Below are positions 14,268 to 23,038 of a stretch of 64,000 nt of DNA, in pieces. This DNA comes from Algihabitans sp965233705 (GTDB lineage Bacteria > Pseudomonadota > Alphaproteobacteria > Kiloniellales > DSM-21159), in the NCBI GenBank assembly GCA_965233705.1, contig CBDDTF010000003.1, positions 744,001 through 808,000 on the forward strand. Reading direction: 5' to 3'. Below the pieces are notes generated by a model that was not told the DNA's origin, did no database searches, and was given only the letters and a program-made list of their open reading frames with translations. Within the stretch, counting starts at the first letter, position 1. Each line of letters opens with the position of its first letter. The position numbers were made by a program, and so were the translations under genes.

Positions 14268-15155
14268 CTAGAGCCCGAAGATGGCCCAGAGGATGGCGAC
14301 CACGGCGATCAGCGCCGCCACCCAGACAATGGGCGAGAGGCTCTTGGCGCCGCGCGCCTGTTTGACCGCTGTGGTAGAGGCCTCGGCGGCGCGGCGCTTG
14401 ACCGCCGCCCCGCTGTCGGCCGCCCCGCTTTCGGCCGCCCCGCTTTCGGCCGCCCCGCTTTCGGCCGCCCCGCTTTCGGCCGATCCGCTTTCGGCCGATC
14501 CGCCGGAGGGGCGGGTGTGGCCGGGCGCCGCGCCGGCCATCGCGGCCTCGCGCAGTTCTGCCGCCTCGCCTTCGCTCGGCTCCGCGGCGGGGGCGGGGGC
14601 AGGTTCGGGGGCAGGTTCGGGGGCAGGTTCGGGGGCCGGGGCGGGCGCCGCCGTCTCGGCCTCGGGCTTCGGCGGCTCGGCGCCGCCGGTCGCGGTGCCG
14701 CCGGCGGGGGCTTCGCCGGAGACCTGCTCGGCGAAGCTGGTGAAGAACTGGTCGGCCATCTTCTTGGCCGTCGAGTCGATCAGGCGCGAGCCGAGCTGGG
14801 CCAGCTTGCCGCCGACCTTGGCCTCCACCTCGTAGTGGAGCTGGGTGGCGCCGCCGTCGACCTCGGCCAGGCGCACCTTGGCGCCGCCGCTGGCGAAGCC
14901 GGCCGCGCCGCCCTTGCCCTCGCCGGAGATGGTGTAGCTCTCCGGCGGGTTGACGTCGCTCAGCTTGACCGCGCCGGAAAAGCGCGCGCTCACCGGCCCC
15001 ACCTTGGCGCGCACCTTCGCCTCGAAGGCGTCGTCGGCCGTCTGCTCCAGCTCTTCGCACCCGGGGATGGAGGCCTTCAGGACCTCCGGGTCGTTGAGGG
15101 CCGCCCAGACCTTGTCGCGCGGGGCCTCGATCCGGTACTCGCCGGTCATCTGCAT
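14268..15155 (-). CDS. CoxG-like SRPBCC protein with repeat linker and C-terminal membrane anchor
   Basis: A 295-aa protein. Residues about 1-150 (MQMTGEYRIEAPRDKVWAAL, PEVLKASIPGCEEL) form the SRPBCC domain of CO-dehydrogenase subunit G. A Pro/Ala/Glu linker follows, then about five copies of an ESGAA pentapeptide from a 15-bp tandem repeat (about 14405-14490). The protein ends in a hydrophobic helix, PIVWVAALIAVVAILWAIF. CoxG recruits the mature enzyme to the membrane; a linker plus tail anchor fits that job. It is the first gene of the leftward locus. The start is the first ATG of ATGCAGATG. Confidence 0.85.
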   Translation of the reverse strand: MQMTGEYRIEAPRDKVWAALNDPEVLKASIPGCEELEQTADDAFEAKVRAKVGPVSARFSGAVKLSDVNPPESYTISGEGKGGAAGFASGGAKVRLAEVDGGATQLHYEVEAKVGGKLAQLGSRLIDSTAKKMADQFFTSFAEQVSGEAPAGGTATGGAEPPKPEAETAAPAPAPEPAPEPAPEPAPAPAAEPSEGEAAELREAAMAGAAPGHTRPSGGSAESGSAESGAAESGAAESGAAESGAADSGAAVKRRAAEASTTAVKQARGAKSLSPIVWVAALIAVVAILWAIFGL

Positions 15156-15452
15156 GGTGTCTAGCCTCCGTGGAACTCCTCGCGCAGACGCTACCACCGG
15201 GCGGCCCCGCCGCCAATTCCACGCGACGCGGGCCGGGCCGAAGTCGGCGCGCGCGGCCCTTCATTTGCGCAGCCATCGCGCGGAAATCTACAGTGCCGAG
15301 ATGGACCTTTGCGGCCGTTTCGGCCATCGGGCATACTCCCGCGCCATTCGGGCGGCGGGCGCCGGCAGGCTGGCGCCAGCGCGCCGCAGGCCGCCCCGCT
15401 GCCTGCCCGGGCCGTCGGGGGGTCGGGCTTCACCAGACCGAAGGATCATCAC

Positions 15453-17009
15453 TTGCTTGCCTACCTGTCTGTCGCCGCCGGCCTGAAGGCGCTCTTCTTC
15501 GGCATCTTCGGCCGCGGCCTTGCGATGCGGCTTGGTGGACTGCTTGCGGCCGGGCTCGCGCTGGCGGGATTGGCCCTGTCCGGGCTCCTGGCGACGAGCG
15601 GCGCGGCCCTGGCGGCCGAGGGGGTCGACAGCGGTGCGCCGCACCTGGAGGGGGCCGACCTGACGCTGATCTGGGACATCCCCTTTATCGGCATCCTGTT
15701 GTCGATCGCGGTTTTCCCGCTGGTCGCGCCGATCTGGTGGCATCGCAACTTCGGCAAGGTCTCGGCCTTCTGGGCCCTGGCCTTCCTGATCCCCTTCGCC
15801 CTGGTATTCGGCTGGGAGCTGGCGGCCTTCGAGATCATCCACGTCGCGATCCTCGAGTACATCCCCTTCATCATCCTGCTGCTGTCGCTGTTCACCGTGG
15901 CCGGTGGCGTGCGGCTGAAGGGCAGCCTTCGCGGCACCCCGGCGGTCAACACCACGATCCTGGCGCTCGGCACGGTGCTGGCCAGCTTCATGGGCACCAC
16001 TGGCGCGGCCATGCTGCTGATTCGGCCGATCCTGCGCGCCAACTCCTGGCGCCGGCACCAGGTGCACACGGTGGTGTTCTTCATCTTCCTGGTCGCCAAC
16101 ATCGGCGGCTCGCTGACGCCGCTGGGCGACCCGCCGCTGTTCCTGGGCTTCCTCAAGGGCGTCGACTTCTTCTGGCCGACCACGCACATGTTCGTGCCCA
16201 TGCTGGTGATGGCCGTGCCGCTGCTGCTGATCTATTTCGCCTTCGACAGCTACCTCTTCCGCAGCGAGGAGCAGCGCGAGGCGCCGGCCGAAGCGGGCGA
16301 CGAGGCGAAGGAGCCGCTGGCGTTGGAGGGCAGCTTCAACATCGTGCTGCTGCTGGGCGTGATGGGCTGCGTCCTGTTGAGCGGGCTGTGGCAGCCGGGC
16401 CTCTCGATCGAGATCTACCATACGGAATGGGCGCTGCAGAACATCGTGCGCGACTTGCTGCTGGTGGGCATCGCCTACGTCTCCTGGCGGATGACGCCGC
16501 GCGCGAGCCGCGAGGCCAACGGCTTCACCTGGTTCCCGATCCTCGAGGTGGCCAAGCTCTTCGCCGGCATCTTCATCACCATCATCCCGGCCATCGCCAT
16601 GCTGCGGGCCGGCGAGAACGGCGCCCTGGCGGAGATCATCCGCTCGGTCACCAAGGAGGACGGCCAGCCCCTGAACTACATGTACTTCTGGGCCACCGGC
16701 GTGCTGTCCAGCTTCCTGGACAACGCCCCGACCTACCTGGTCTTCTTCAACACCGCCGGCGGCGCGCCGAACGTGGAGAAGCTGATGACCGAGTGGGCGG
16801 AGACGCTGCTGGCGATCTCCACCGGCGCGGTCTTCATGGGCGCCATGACCTACATCGGCAACGCGCCCAACTTCATGGTCCGCTCGATCGCGGAGGAGCG
16901 CGGCGTGCCGATGCCCAGCTTCTTCGGCTACATGCTCTGGTCGGTCGCCTTCCTGGTGCCGCTGTTCGTGGTGATCACCGCGATCTTCTTCGCGGACGGC
17001 CTGTTGTGA
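15453..17009 (+). CDS. Putative Na+/H+ antiporter (CitMHS_2-like, ArsB/NhaD superfamily)
   Basis: A polytopic protein of about 518 aa with 10 or more hydrophobic segments. VLASFMGTTGAAMLLIRPIL and VANIGGSLTPLGDPPLFLGF are paired motifs typical of ArsB/NhaD-type ion transporters, and LDNAPTYLVFFN is the second half-site. Start choice is uncertain: TTG at 15453 has AAGGA 7 nt upstream, whereas ATG at 15525 opens a signal-like segment without a good ribosome-binding site. The region 15156-15452 between it and the divergent CoxG-like gene has no other visible gene. Confidence 0.8.
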   Translation: MLAYLSVAAGLKALFFGIFGRGLAMRLGGLLAAGLALAGLALSGLLATSGAALAAEGVDSGAPHLEGADLTLIWDIPFIGILLSIAVFPLVAPIWWHRNFGKVSAFWALAFLIPFALVFGWELAAFEIIHVAILEYIPFIILLLSLFTVAGGVRLKGSLRGTPAVNTTILALGTVLASFMGTTGAAMLLIRPILRANSWRRHQVHTVVFFIFLVANIGGSLTPLGDPPLFLGFLKGVDFFWPTTHMFVPMLVMAVPLLLIYFAFDSYLFRSEEQREAPAEAGDEAKEPLALEGSFNIVLLLGVMGCVLLSGLWQPGLSIEIYHTEWALQNIVRDLLLVGIAYVSWRMTPRASREANGFTWFPILEVAKLFAGIFITIIPAIAMLRAGENGALAEIIRSVTKEDGQPLNYMYFWATGVLSSFLDNAPTYLVFFNTAGGAPNVEKLMTEWAETLLAISTGAVFMGAMTYIGNAPNFMVRSIAEERGVPMPSFFGYMLWSVAFLVPLFVVITAIFFADGLL

Positions 17010-17064
17010 GCGATGCGGCGCGCGCGCGGGGGCGCGAACCGGCCGGCGTGACAGGCGCGGGACG

Positions 17065-18114
17065 ATGAAGGCGGCGCGCTTCGAAGCTTTCGGCGCGCCG
17101 CTGGAGGTGGTCGAGGTGGCCGACCCGGCCTGTCCGCCCGACGGCGCGGTGGTGCGGGTGCAGGCCTGCGGCGTCTGCCGCTCGGACTGGCATGCCTGGA
17201 CCGGCGCCGACCCCGACGTGACCGCGCCGCACGTGCCGGGCCACGAGTTCGCCGGCGTGGTCGAGGCGGTGGGGCCGCAGTGCCGCGCCTTCCGGCCGGG
17301 CGAGCGGGTCACCGCGCCCTTCATCCTCTCCTGCGGGCGCTGTGCCGCCTGCCGCGACAGCGACCCGACGGTCTGCGCCGCGCAGCAGGTGGTCGGCTTC
17401 ACCGGCTGGGGCGCCTTCGCCCAGTTCGTCGCGGTGCCGCACGCCGACGTCAACCTGGTGCGCCTGCCGGAGAGCCTCGACTTCGCTGCCGCCGCGGCGC
17501 TCGGCTGTCGCTTCACCACCGCCTACCGCGGCGTGGTCGAGCGGGCCGGCCTGCGTCCGGGCGAATGGCTGGCGGTGCACGGCTGCGGCGGGGTGGGCCT
17601 CTCGGCGGTGATGATCGGGGCGGCGCTGGGCGCGCGGGTGCTGGCCGTCGACATCGCCGACGCCAAGCTGGCGCTGGCTCGCGAGCTGGGGGCCGCGGCG
17701 ACGCTGGACGCCTCGACGGTCGACGACGTGGGCGCGGCGGTGCGCGCGGCGACCGGCGGCGGCGCCCAGGTCTCGGTCGAGGCGCTGGGAATCACCGCCA
17801 CCCTGCAGGCCTCGCTGGCCGGCCTGGCGCCGCTCGGCCGCCACGTCCAGATCGGCATGCCCACCGGGGCCCATGCCACGCCGACGATCGCGCTGCTGGA
17901 CCTGATCTACGCGCGCCAGCTCACGCTGCTGGGCACGCGCGGCATGGCGGCGCGCGGCTTCCCGCCGTTGTTCGAGCTGATCCGGCAGGGGCGGATCGCG
18001 CCCGGGCGCCTGGTGACGCGACGCATCGGGCTGGACGCGGCCGGTGCCGCGCTGGCCGCCATGGAGACCTATTCGGGAGTCGGCGTGAGCGTGGTGACCG
18101 ACTTCGAGGGGTAG
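17065..18114 (+). CDS. Zinc-dependent alcohol dehydrogenase
   Basis: A 349-aa medium-chain dehydrogenase. Catalytic zinc ligands are seen in GVCRSDWH (Cys, about residue 37) and GHEFAGVVE (His-Glu, about 59). Structural zinc cysteines lie in SCGRCAACRDSDPTVC (about 91-106). The NAD(P)-binding fold has HGCGGVGLSAVMIG and the acidic residue in VLAVDIADAKL, suggesting NAD. Substrate is unknown. It follows the antiporter by 55 bp and is closed by a strong terminator. Confidence 0.9.
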   Translation: MKAARFEAFGAPLEVVEVADPACPPDGAVVRVQACGVCRSDWHAWTGADPDVTAPHVPGHEFAGVVEAVGPQCRAFRPGERVTAPFILSCGRCAACRDSDPTVCAAQQVVGFTGWGAFAQFVAVPHADVNLVRLPESLDFAAAAALGCRFTTAYRGVVERAGLRPGEWLAVHGCGGVGLSAVMIGAALGARVLAVDIADAKLALARELGAAATLDASTVDDVGAAVRAATGGGAQVSVEALGITATLQASLAGLAPLGRHVQIGMPTGAHATPTIALLDLIYARQLTLLGTRGMAARGFPPLFELIRQGRIAPGRLVTRRIGLDAAGAALAAMETYSGVGVSVVTDFEG

Positions 18115-18145
18115 CGCGGCGCCGGCGCGCGAGCGCGCGAACGAG

Positions 18146-18177
18146 ACGGGGGCGGCCGCAGGGCCGCCCCCGTTTGC
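18146..18177 (+). terminator. Rho-independent terminator between convergent genes
   Basis: A perfect 12-bp stem (ACGGGGGCGGCC paired with GGCCGCCCCCGT) with loop GCAG, followed by TTGCTGTGTGT. It lies between the dehydrogenase stop and the convergent fasciclin gene and could serve both. Confidence 0.8.
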
Positions 18178-18205
18178 TGTGTGTCGTGCGGACCGCGCGG
18201 CGCGG

Positions 18206-18736
18206 TTACGGCAGCAGCACGCCGTCGATCACATGGATCACGCCGTTGTCGGCCATCACGTCGGCCTGGATCACCTGCGCCGCGTTGGGCGAGGCATAGC
18301 TGCCGGGGGTGGTGTCGATGAACACGCCGTTGGCGCTGACGCCATTGATGTAGATCGGGTCGAGCGCCATGGTGGTGGCGGCCACCTGGTTGCCGAGCAC
18401 GGCGCTGGAGGGCACCACGCCGGGCACGATGTGATAGTTCAGGATCCGGCGGAGCTGGGCCCGGTTCTCCGGCTGCAGCAGCGTCTCCACCGTGCCGGCC
18501 GGCAGCTCGGCGAAGGCCTCGTCGGTCGGCGCGAAGACGGTGTAGGGCTTGTCGCCGACCAGCTTGGGGACGATGCCGGCGGCCTGCGCGGCGGCGATCA
18601 GGGTCTCGAAACTGCCGGCGGCGGCGGCCGTCTCGGCGAGGTTGGCGGCCTTCGCGTCGTCGACCGCGAAGAGCGCGCCGGCGGCGACGCTGAGCGCCAG
18701 GGTGGCGTGACGCAGGCGCTTGGTGAAACCGAACAT
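18206..18736 (-). CDS. Fasciclin (FAS1) domain secreted protein
   Basis: A 176-aa exported protein with a signal peptide (MFGFTKRLRHATLALSVAAG, cleavage near DDAKA). One FAS1 domain follows, with the H1 motif KPYTVFAPTDEAFAEL and the H2 motif NGVIHVIDGVLLP at the C-terminus; YHIVPG is also conserved. FAS1 proteins are extracellular adhesion or surface proteins. The ATG at 18736 follows GGAGG at 8-nt spacing, which decides the start over the longer frame. Confidence 0.9.
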   Translation of the reverse strand: MFGFTKRLRHATLALSVAAGALFAVDDAKAANLAETAAAAGSFETLIAAAQAAGIVPKLVGDKPYTVFAPTDEAFAELPAGTVETLLQPENRAQLRRILNYHIVPGVVPSSAVLGNQVAATTMALDPIYINGVSANGVFIDTTPGSYASPNAAQVIQADVMADNGVIHVIDGVLLP

Positions 18737-18890
18737 CGGGATGCCTCCTCCAACTCCATGATGACGTGCGGCGCGCGAATCGGCCGCGCGCCGGATGAAG
18801 TCCGTGTTCACGAACTTGCGCAACATCTTACGCAACGCACGGGCGCATGGATTGCTCCCGACGCCGGGCGATCACAGCCTTGTCACCCGC

Positions 18891-18965
18891 GCGCCGGGGA
18901 ACGCCGGGGATGCCGGGGGGATGCCGGGGGGACGCCGGGGGAACGGTGGGGGGACGCCGGGGCCC
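18891..18965. repeat. G-rich tandem repeat
   Basis: Short imperfect direct repeats built on GACGCCGGGG/GATGCCGGGG in the gap between the fasciclin and universal stress genes. G-runs of 4-6 on one strand could form G-quadruplexes. The remaining sequence of 18737-19010 shows no gene. Confidence 0.6.
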
Positions 18966-18980
18966 GGTGGGGGCCTGCTG

Positions 18981-19013
18981 TAGAGCGGGGTGTGATCGTA
19001 TGGCCCCGCTCTA
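18981..19013. repeat. 33-bp inverted repeat overlapping the usp stop codon
   Basis: TAGAGCGGGG and CCCCGCTCTA form a 10-bp perfect stem around the 13-nt loop TGTGATCGTATGG. The same TGTGATCGT core follows TAGAGC in the copy at 10080. The right arm contains the usp stop codon, so the hairpin may end the leftward usp transcript, although no T-tract follows. Confidence 0.7.
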
Positions 19014-19838
19014 ATGGCTGGTTAAGACCGGGAGCTCGGCGTGGCGGAAGACGTGCCGGGTGGCGCCGCCCAGCACCACCTCGCGAATGCGCGAGTGGCC
19101 GTAGGCGCCCATCACCAGCATGTCGCTGCCGCGCGCCTTGGCCTCGGCCAGCAGGGTCTCGCCGACGCCGCCGCGGTCGTCGACGTTGACGCCCTCGGCT
19201 TCGACGCCGTGACGCGCGAGGTAGGCGACCAGCTCGTGCTCCGACAGCTTGTCCTCCGGCGTCGGGCCGACGGTCATGGCGGTGACCGACTCGGCCGTGC
19301 GCAGCAGGTCCAGCGAGCCGCGCACGGCGCGCACGGCCTCGCGGTTGGAGTGCCAGCCGATCAGGATCCTCTTGCCGAAGGCCGGCACCGGCTGGACCCG
19401 CGGCAGCAGCATCACCGGGCAGCCGACGTCGAGCACCAGCTCCTCGGCCAAGCGCAGGCGGAAGCGGTCCTCCAGGTACTGGCCGGGCTCGGACTGGCTG
19501 AGGATCATCAGGTCGGCGGCGTGGGCGTGGTAGGACAGGGCCTGCAGATGGGCGCCATCCTCGACCACCCAGGTGTGCGACACCCCTTGCTTCGCGCAGC
19601 TCTGTTCGAATTCCTTCTCCAGCGCCGCAGCGCGCTCGCGGGCGCGCTCGCGGGCATCGGCGATGAACACGGCCGAGGCGCTGCGCCCGGCGATCACCGG
19701 CGGCATGCCGACCGGAAAGGTGATGAACAGAGCGGTGATGTGGGCGTCGTACTGCTTGGCCAGGCGCAGGGCCACTTCCAAACGGTCGGCGTGGTGCGCG
19801 TCGTTGGCCAGGTGGACCAGAATGGTCTTGATCGGCAT
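19011..19838 (-). CDS. Universal stress protein, two UspA domains
   Basis: A 275-aa tandem UspA protein. Domain 1 begins IKTILVHLANDAHHADRLEV; domain 2 begins KRILIGWHSNREAVRAV (about residue 157) and carries the ATP-binding signature MGAYGHSRIREVVLGG (Gly-X2-Gly-X9-Gly). Such proteins act in stress survival and often bind ATP; the exact role is unknown. It stands alone and leftward, with its stop inside a hairpin. Confidence 0.9.
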   Translation of the reverse strand: MPIKTILVHLANDAHHADRLEVALRLAKQYDAHITALFITFPVGMPPVIAGRSASAVFIADARERARERAAALEKEFEQSCAKQGVSHTWVVEDGAHLQALSYHAHAADLMILSQSEPGQYLEDRFRLRLAEELVLDVGCPVMLLPRVQPVPAFGKRILIGWHSNREAVRAVRGSLDLLRTAESVTAMTVGPTPEDKLSEHELVAYLARHGVEAEGVNVDDRGGVGETLLAEAKARGSDMLVMGAYGHSRIREVVLGGATRHVFRHAELPVLTSH

Positions 19839-19990
19839 GGGGGCCGGGATCCTTCTCGCGAAAGGCGACGGCCGGTGCGGAGGGCGGCCGTTCGTGCTCG
19901 GGTGTTGCCGGACGGCACGCTAGCCGAGGGGCGACGTGGCGGCAACCACGGCGCCGCGCCGGCCAGGCGGCGCGGTGCGCGTCATGGCCG

Positions 19991-20734
19991 TCAGGGCCGC
20001 TCCTGGGCCCAGGGCACGGCCGCGCGGCAGCCATGATCGACCAGGGCGTAGAGGGTCAGCGCCAGCAGCGCCAGCACGAAGAGGGCGGCGAACATCACGT
20101 CGGTTTGCATGCGCCCGTTGGCGTCCAGCATCATGCGCCCGAGTCCGGCGCCGGAGCCGACCCACTCGCCGACCACCGCGCCGATCGGCGCGGTCGCCGC
20201 GGCCACCCGCAGGCCGGAGGTGAGGGCCGGCAGGGCCGCCGGCAGACGCACGCGCAGCAGCACCGACAGGCGGCTGCCGCCCATGCTGCGCGCCAGGTCG
20301 AGCCAGCCCGGCTCGGTCCGCCGCAGCCCGTCGTAGAAGGCCGCCGTGACCGGGAAGTAGATGATCAGCGTCGCCATGGCGATCTTCGGCCCGAGGCCGT
20401 AGCCGAACCAGAGCACCAGCAGGGGCGCGATGGCGAAGACCGGGATCGCCTGGCTGACCACCAGCAGCGGCAGCAGCCAGCGCCGCAGCCGCGGCGCCAG
20501 GGCCAGCGACAGGGCGGACAGGCAGCCGAGGGCCGTGCCCAGCAGCAGGCCCAGCAGGATCTCCGCCCCGGTCACCCCGGCATTGGCCAGCAGGTCCGGC
20601 CAGCGGGTCGCCAGCACGCCGGCGACCCGCGAGGGCGGCGGCAGCAGGTAGGCGGGCACGCCGCTCAGCCAGACGCCGAGCTGCCAGAGGCCCAGCAGGA
20701 CCAGGAAGACGAGCAGGGGGCGCAGCAGGGTCAT
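19991..20734 (-). CDS. ABC transporter permease, thiamine-precursor type
   Basis: A 247-aa inner-membrane permease with about six hydrophobic segments and the EAA-type cytoplasmic loop (GWLDLARSMGGSRLSVLLRV, about residues 128-147). It resembles ThiX-type permeases for hydroxymethylpyrimidine or thiamine precursors. The start overlaps the ATPase stop by 4 bp. The ATPase is preceded by a TPP riboswitch, which supports the substrate class. No periplasmic binding protein gene adjoins. Confidence 0.85.
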   Translation of the reverse strand: MTLLRPLLVFLVLLGLWQLGVWLSGVPAYLLPPPSRVAGVLATRWPDLLANAGVTGAEILLGLLLGTALGCLSALSLALAPRLRRWLLPLLVVSQAIPVFAIAPLLVLWFGYGLGPKIAMATLIIYFPVTAAFYDGLRRTEPGWLDLARSMGGSRLSVLLRVRLPAALPALTSGLRVAAATAPIGAVVGEWVGSGAGLGRMMLDANGRMQTDVMFAALFVLALLALTLYALVDHGCRAAVPWAQERP

Positions 20735-21483
20735 GCCGCCGCCCGCGCCCGGCCGAGGCGGTCGAGCAGCTCGCCGTGGCGGCCGAGCAGCGCGGGATCG
20801 CTCGGGTCGCGCGGCGGCAGGCCCGCCGGCCGCAGCGGCGGGTCGAGCCGCACCGGCCGCCCCGCCATCACCAGCAGGCTGTGCCCCAGGCGCAGCGCCT
20901 CCAGCGGGTCGTGGGTCACCAGCAGCACCGTGCGCCCGGCCAGTCGCGCCGCCGCCAGCGCCTGCAGCTCGTGGCGGGTGATGGCGTCGAGCGCGCTGAA
21001 GGGCTCGTCCATCAGCACCACGGGACGGTCCTCGTAGAGGGTGCGCGCCAGCGCCACGCGCTGGCGCATGCCGCCGGACAGCGCCGCCGGGCGGGCGCCC
21101 AGCCACGCGCCGAGTCCCAGCTCGCGCAGCAGCGTCTCGGCCCTGTCCCGGTCGGGCCGGCGGCGGCGCAGTCGGTCGCCCACCACCACGTTGCTGACCA
21201 GGTCGAGCCAGGGCATCAGCAGGTCCTGCTGCGCCATGTAGGCCACGCGCCCGGCCAGCGGCCGGCCCGCGCCGTCGTGCACGACGCCCTCCGCCGCCGC
21301 CTCCAAGCCGGCGAGCAGGCGCAGCAGGCTGGACTTGCCGACGCCGGAGGGGCCGAGCAGGGCGGTGATCTCGCCCGGCGGCAGCTCCAGGTGCAGGTCG
21401 TCGAACAGCGGCACGTCGCCGTAGACCAGGCGGGCGGCCTCGACGGTCACGGCGGGCGCACGGCCTTGCGAAACATCGTGCAT
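20731..21483 (-). CDS. ABC transporter ATP-binding protein, thiamine-precursor type
   Basis: A 250-aa ATPase: Walker A LLGPSGVGKSSLL, signature ALSGGMRQRVALAR, Walker B VVLMDEPFSALD, and the H-loop in LLVTHDPLEAL. It drives the permease encoded by the next, overlapping gene (ThiZ-like). The ATG at 21483 is chosen because GGGAGG of the riboswitch end lies about 10 nt upstream; an in-frame GTG at 21495 is too close to it. Expression is probably repressed by thiamine pyrophosphate. Confidence 0.88.
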   Translation of the reverse strand: MHDVSQGRAPAVTVEAARLVYGDVPLFDDLHLELPPGEITALLGPSGVGKSSLLRLLAGLEAAAEGVVHDGAGRPLAGRVAYMAQQDLLMPWLDLVSNVVVGDRLRRRRPDRDRAETLLRELGLGAWLGARPAALSGGMRQRVALARTLYEDRPVVLMDEPFSALDAITRHELQALAAARLAGRTVLLVTHDPLEALRLGHSLLVMAGRPVRLDPPLRPAGLPPRDPSDPALLGRHGELLDRLGRARAAA

Positions 21484-21495
21484 GCGGCAGGTCAC

Positions 21496-21584
21496 CTCCC
21501 TACGCCGGTGTGAACCGGATCAGGTTCCTGGGGTCGTCCCGGGACGGGACCTCTCAGCCGGCCAGCGGCTCCCCCGGTGAAGAC
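21496..21584 (-). promoter_or_regulatory. TPP (THI-box) riboswitch
   Basis: On the minus strand the sequence begins CCGGGGGAGC, then has the invariant CTGAGA, a variable stem (GTCCCGTCCCGGGAC) and GAACCTGATCCGGTTC, ending ACACCGGCGTAGGGAGG. These are the conserved pyrimidine- and pyrophosphate-sensor parts of the TPP aptamer. The last element overlaps the Shine-Dalgarno of the ATPase, so TPP binding most likely blocks translation start. Confidence 0.95.
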
Positions 21585-21707
21585 GTGCCGCACTATGGCC
21601 GCTAGTGCCCGCCAAGGCCAGAGCCGGCTGGGGTGGGAAGCGGCTTGGCGGGCCGCGGAGCCGGGACACTGGACAGGGCGGGTCGGCGCCACCATACCCT
21701 CAAGGGC

Positions 21708-22907
21708 ATGACGCAGAGGCAGGACCTGGCGGCGCGCCCCGCGACTCGGCGGCAGACTCCGCAGCAGACCCCGCGGCAAACTCCGCCGCCGCGGCTGATC
21801 GGGCACGAGATCTATCGGCTGTCGACCTACGGGCGAAGGCACCCCCTGGCGATTCCGCGCGTGTCCACCTGCATCGACCTCTGCCGGGCCCTGGGCTGGC
21901 TGCCGCCGGCGCAGTACCTGGAGTCGCCGCAGGCGACGCCGGCGCAGCTCGCGCGCTTCCACGACCCCGCCTACATCGCCGCGGTGCAGCGGGTCGAGCG
22001 CACGCAGCACGCCGACGCCGAGACCAAGGCGCGCTTCCAGTTGGGCGTGGCCGGCAATCCCGTCTTCCCGGAGATCTTCCGCCGGCCGGCGACGGCCTGC
22101 GGCGGTGCGCTGCTGGCGGCCGACCTGCTGCTGGCCGAGGGCGGCAGCGTGCACGCGCCGGCGGGCGGCACCCATCACGGCCGGCCCGACCGCGCCAGCG
22201 GCTTCTGCTACTTCAACGACCCGGTGCTGGCGATCCTGCGGCTGCTCGACGGCGGCCTGACCCGGGTCTGCTACCTGGACATCGACGCGCACCACGGCGA
22301 CGGGGTGCAGGACGCCTTCCACGACGATCCGCGCGTCTTCACCCTGTCGCTGCACGAGGCCGGCCGCTGGCCGCTGGCGCGCGACGGCAGCGGCGGGGCG
22401 GGCAGCGCGCACGACCGGGCCGGCGGCGCCGCGCGCAACCTGCCGCTGCCGCCGGGCGCCAACGACAGCGAGCTGCTGTTCCTGCTGGAGGCGGCCGTGC
22501 TGCCGCTGGTGGAGGCCTTCGCGCCCGAGGCGCTGGTCCTGCAGTGCGGCGCCGACGCCCTGGAGGAGGACCCCTTGAGCAAGCTGTGCCTGTCCAACGG
22601 CGCGCTTTGGCGGGTGGTGCAGGCGGTGCGGCCCCTGGCGCCGCGCCTGCTGGCGCTGGGCGGCGGCGGCTACAATCCCTGGTCCGTGGGGCGCGCCTGG
22701 GCCGGCATCTGGGGGCTGCTCAACGAGCGGGAGATCCCGCCCCGCCTGCCGCCGGCCGCCGAGGCGGTGCTGCGCGGCCTGACGTGGCGCCACCGGCTCG
22801 GCCGCAATCCGCCGGAGAGCTGGTTCACCACCCTGGCCGACGCGCCGCGGCCGGGGCCGATCCGCCCGGAGGTGCGCGCCCTGGCCGCGACGGTGCTGGC
22901 GCCGTGA
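21708..22907 (+). CDS. Histone-deacetylase-family (AcuC-like) amidohydrolase
   Basis: A 399-aa arginase/deacetylase-fold enzyme. Key parts are GGTHHGRPDRASGFCYFND (paired active-site histidines and CYFND), YLDIDAHHGDGVQDAF (zinc ligands Asp and His) and QCGADALEEDPLSK (zinc-ligand Asp), plus the tyrosine loop ALGGGGYNPWSV. Bacterial members remove acetyl groups from proteins, polyamines or small molecules. It is divergent from the riboswitch operon and monocistronic as far as can be seen. The N-terminal 30 residues are Gln/Pro/Thr-rich and may not be conserved. Confidence 0.88.
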   Translation: MTQRQDLAARPATRRQTPQQTPRQTPPPRLIGHEIYRLSTYGRRHPLAIPRVSTCIDLCRALGWLPPAQYLESPQATPAQLARFHDPAYIAAVQRVERTQHADAETKARFQLGVAGNPVFPEIFRRPATACGGALLAADLLLAEGGSVHAPAGGTHHGRPDRASGFCYFNDPVLAILRLLDGGLTRVCYLDIDAHHGDGVQDAFHDDPRVFTLSLHEAGRWPLARDGSGGAGSAHDRAGGAARNLPLPPGANDSELLFLLEAAVLPLVEAFAPEALVLQCGADALEEDPLSKLCLSNGALWRVVQAVRPLAPRLLALGGGGYNPWSVGRAWAGIWGLLNEREIPPRLPPAAEAVLRGLTWRHRLGRNPPESWFTTLADAPRPGPIRPEVRALAATVLAP

Positions 22908-23038
22908 GCCGGCCCGCCGCTGCCGGCGGGGGAGCGGGCGGGTTTGCGGGCGGGTTTGCGGGCGGGGCGGCGCAGGCCGGGCCCCTTCCCGCGCCGGCGG
23001 GCTTGTGCCGGCGGCCGTCGCGGGCTAAAGCCGCGGGC

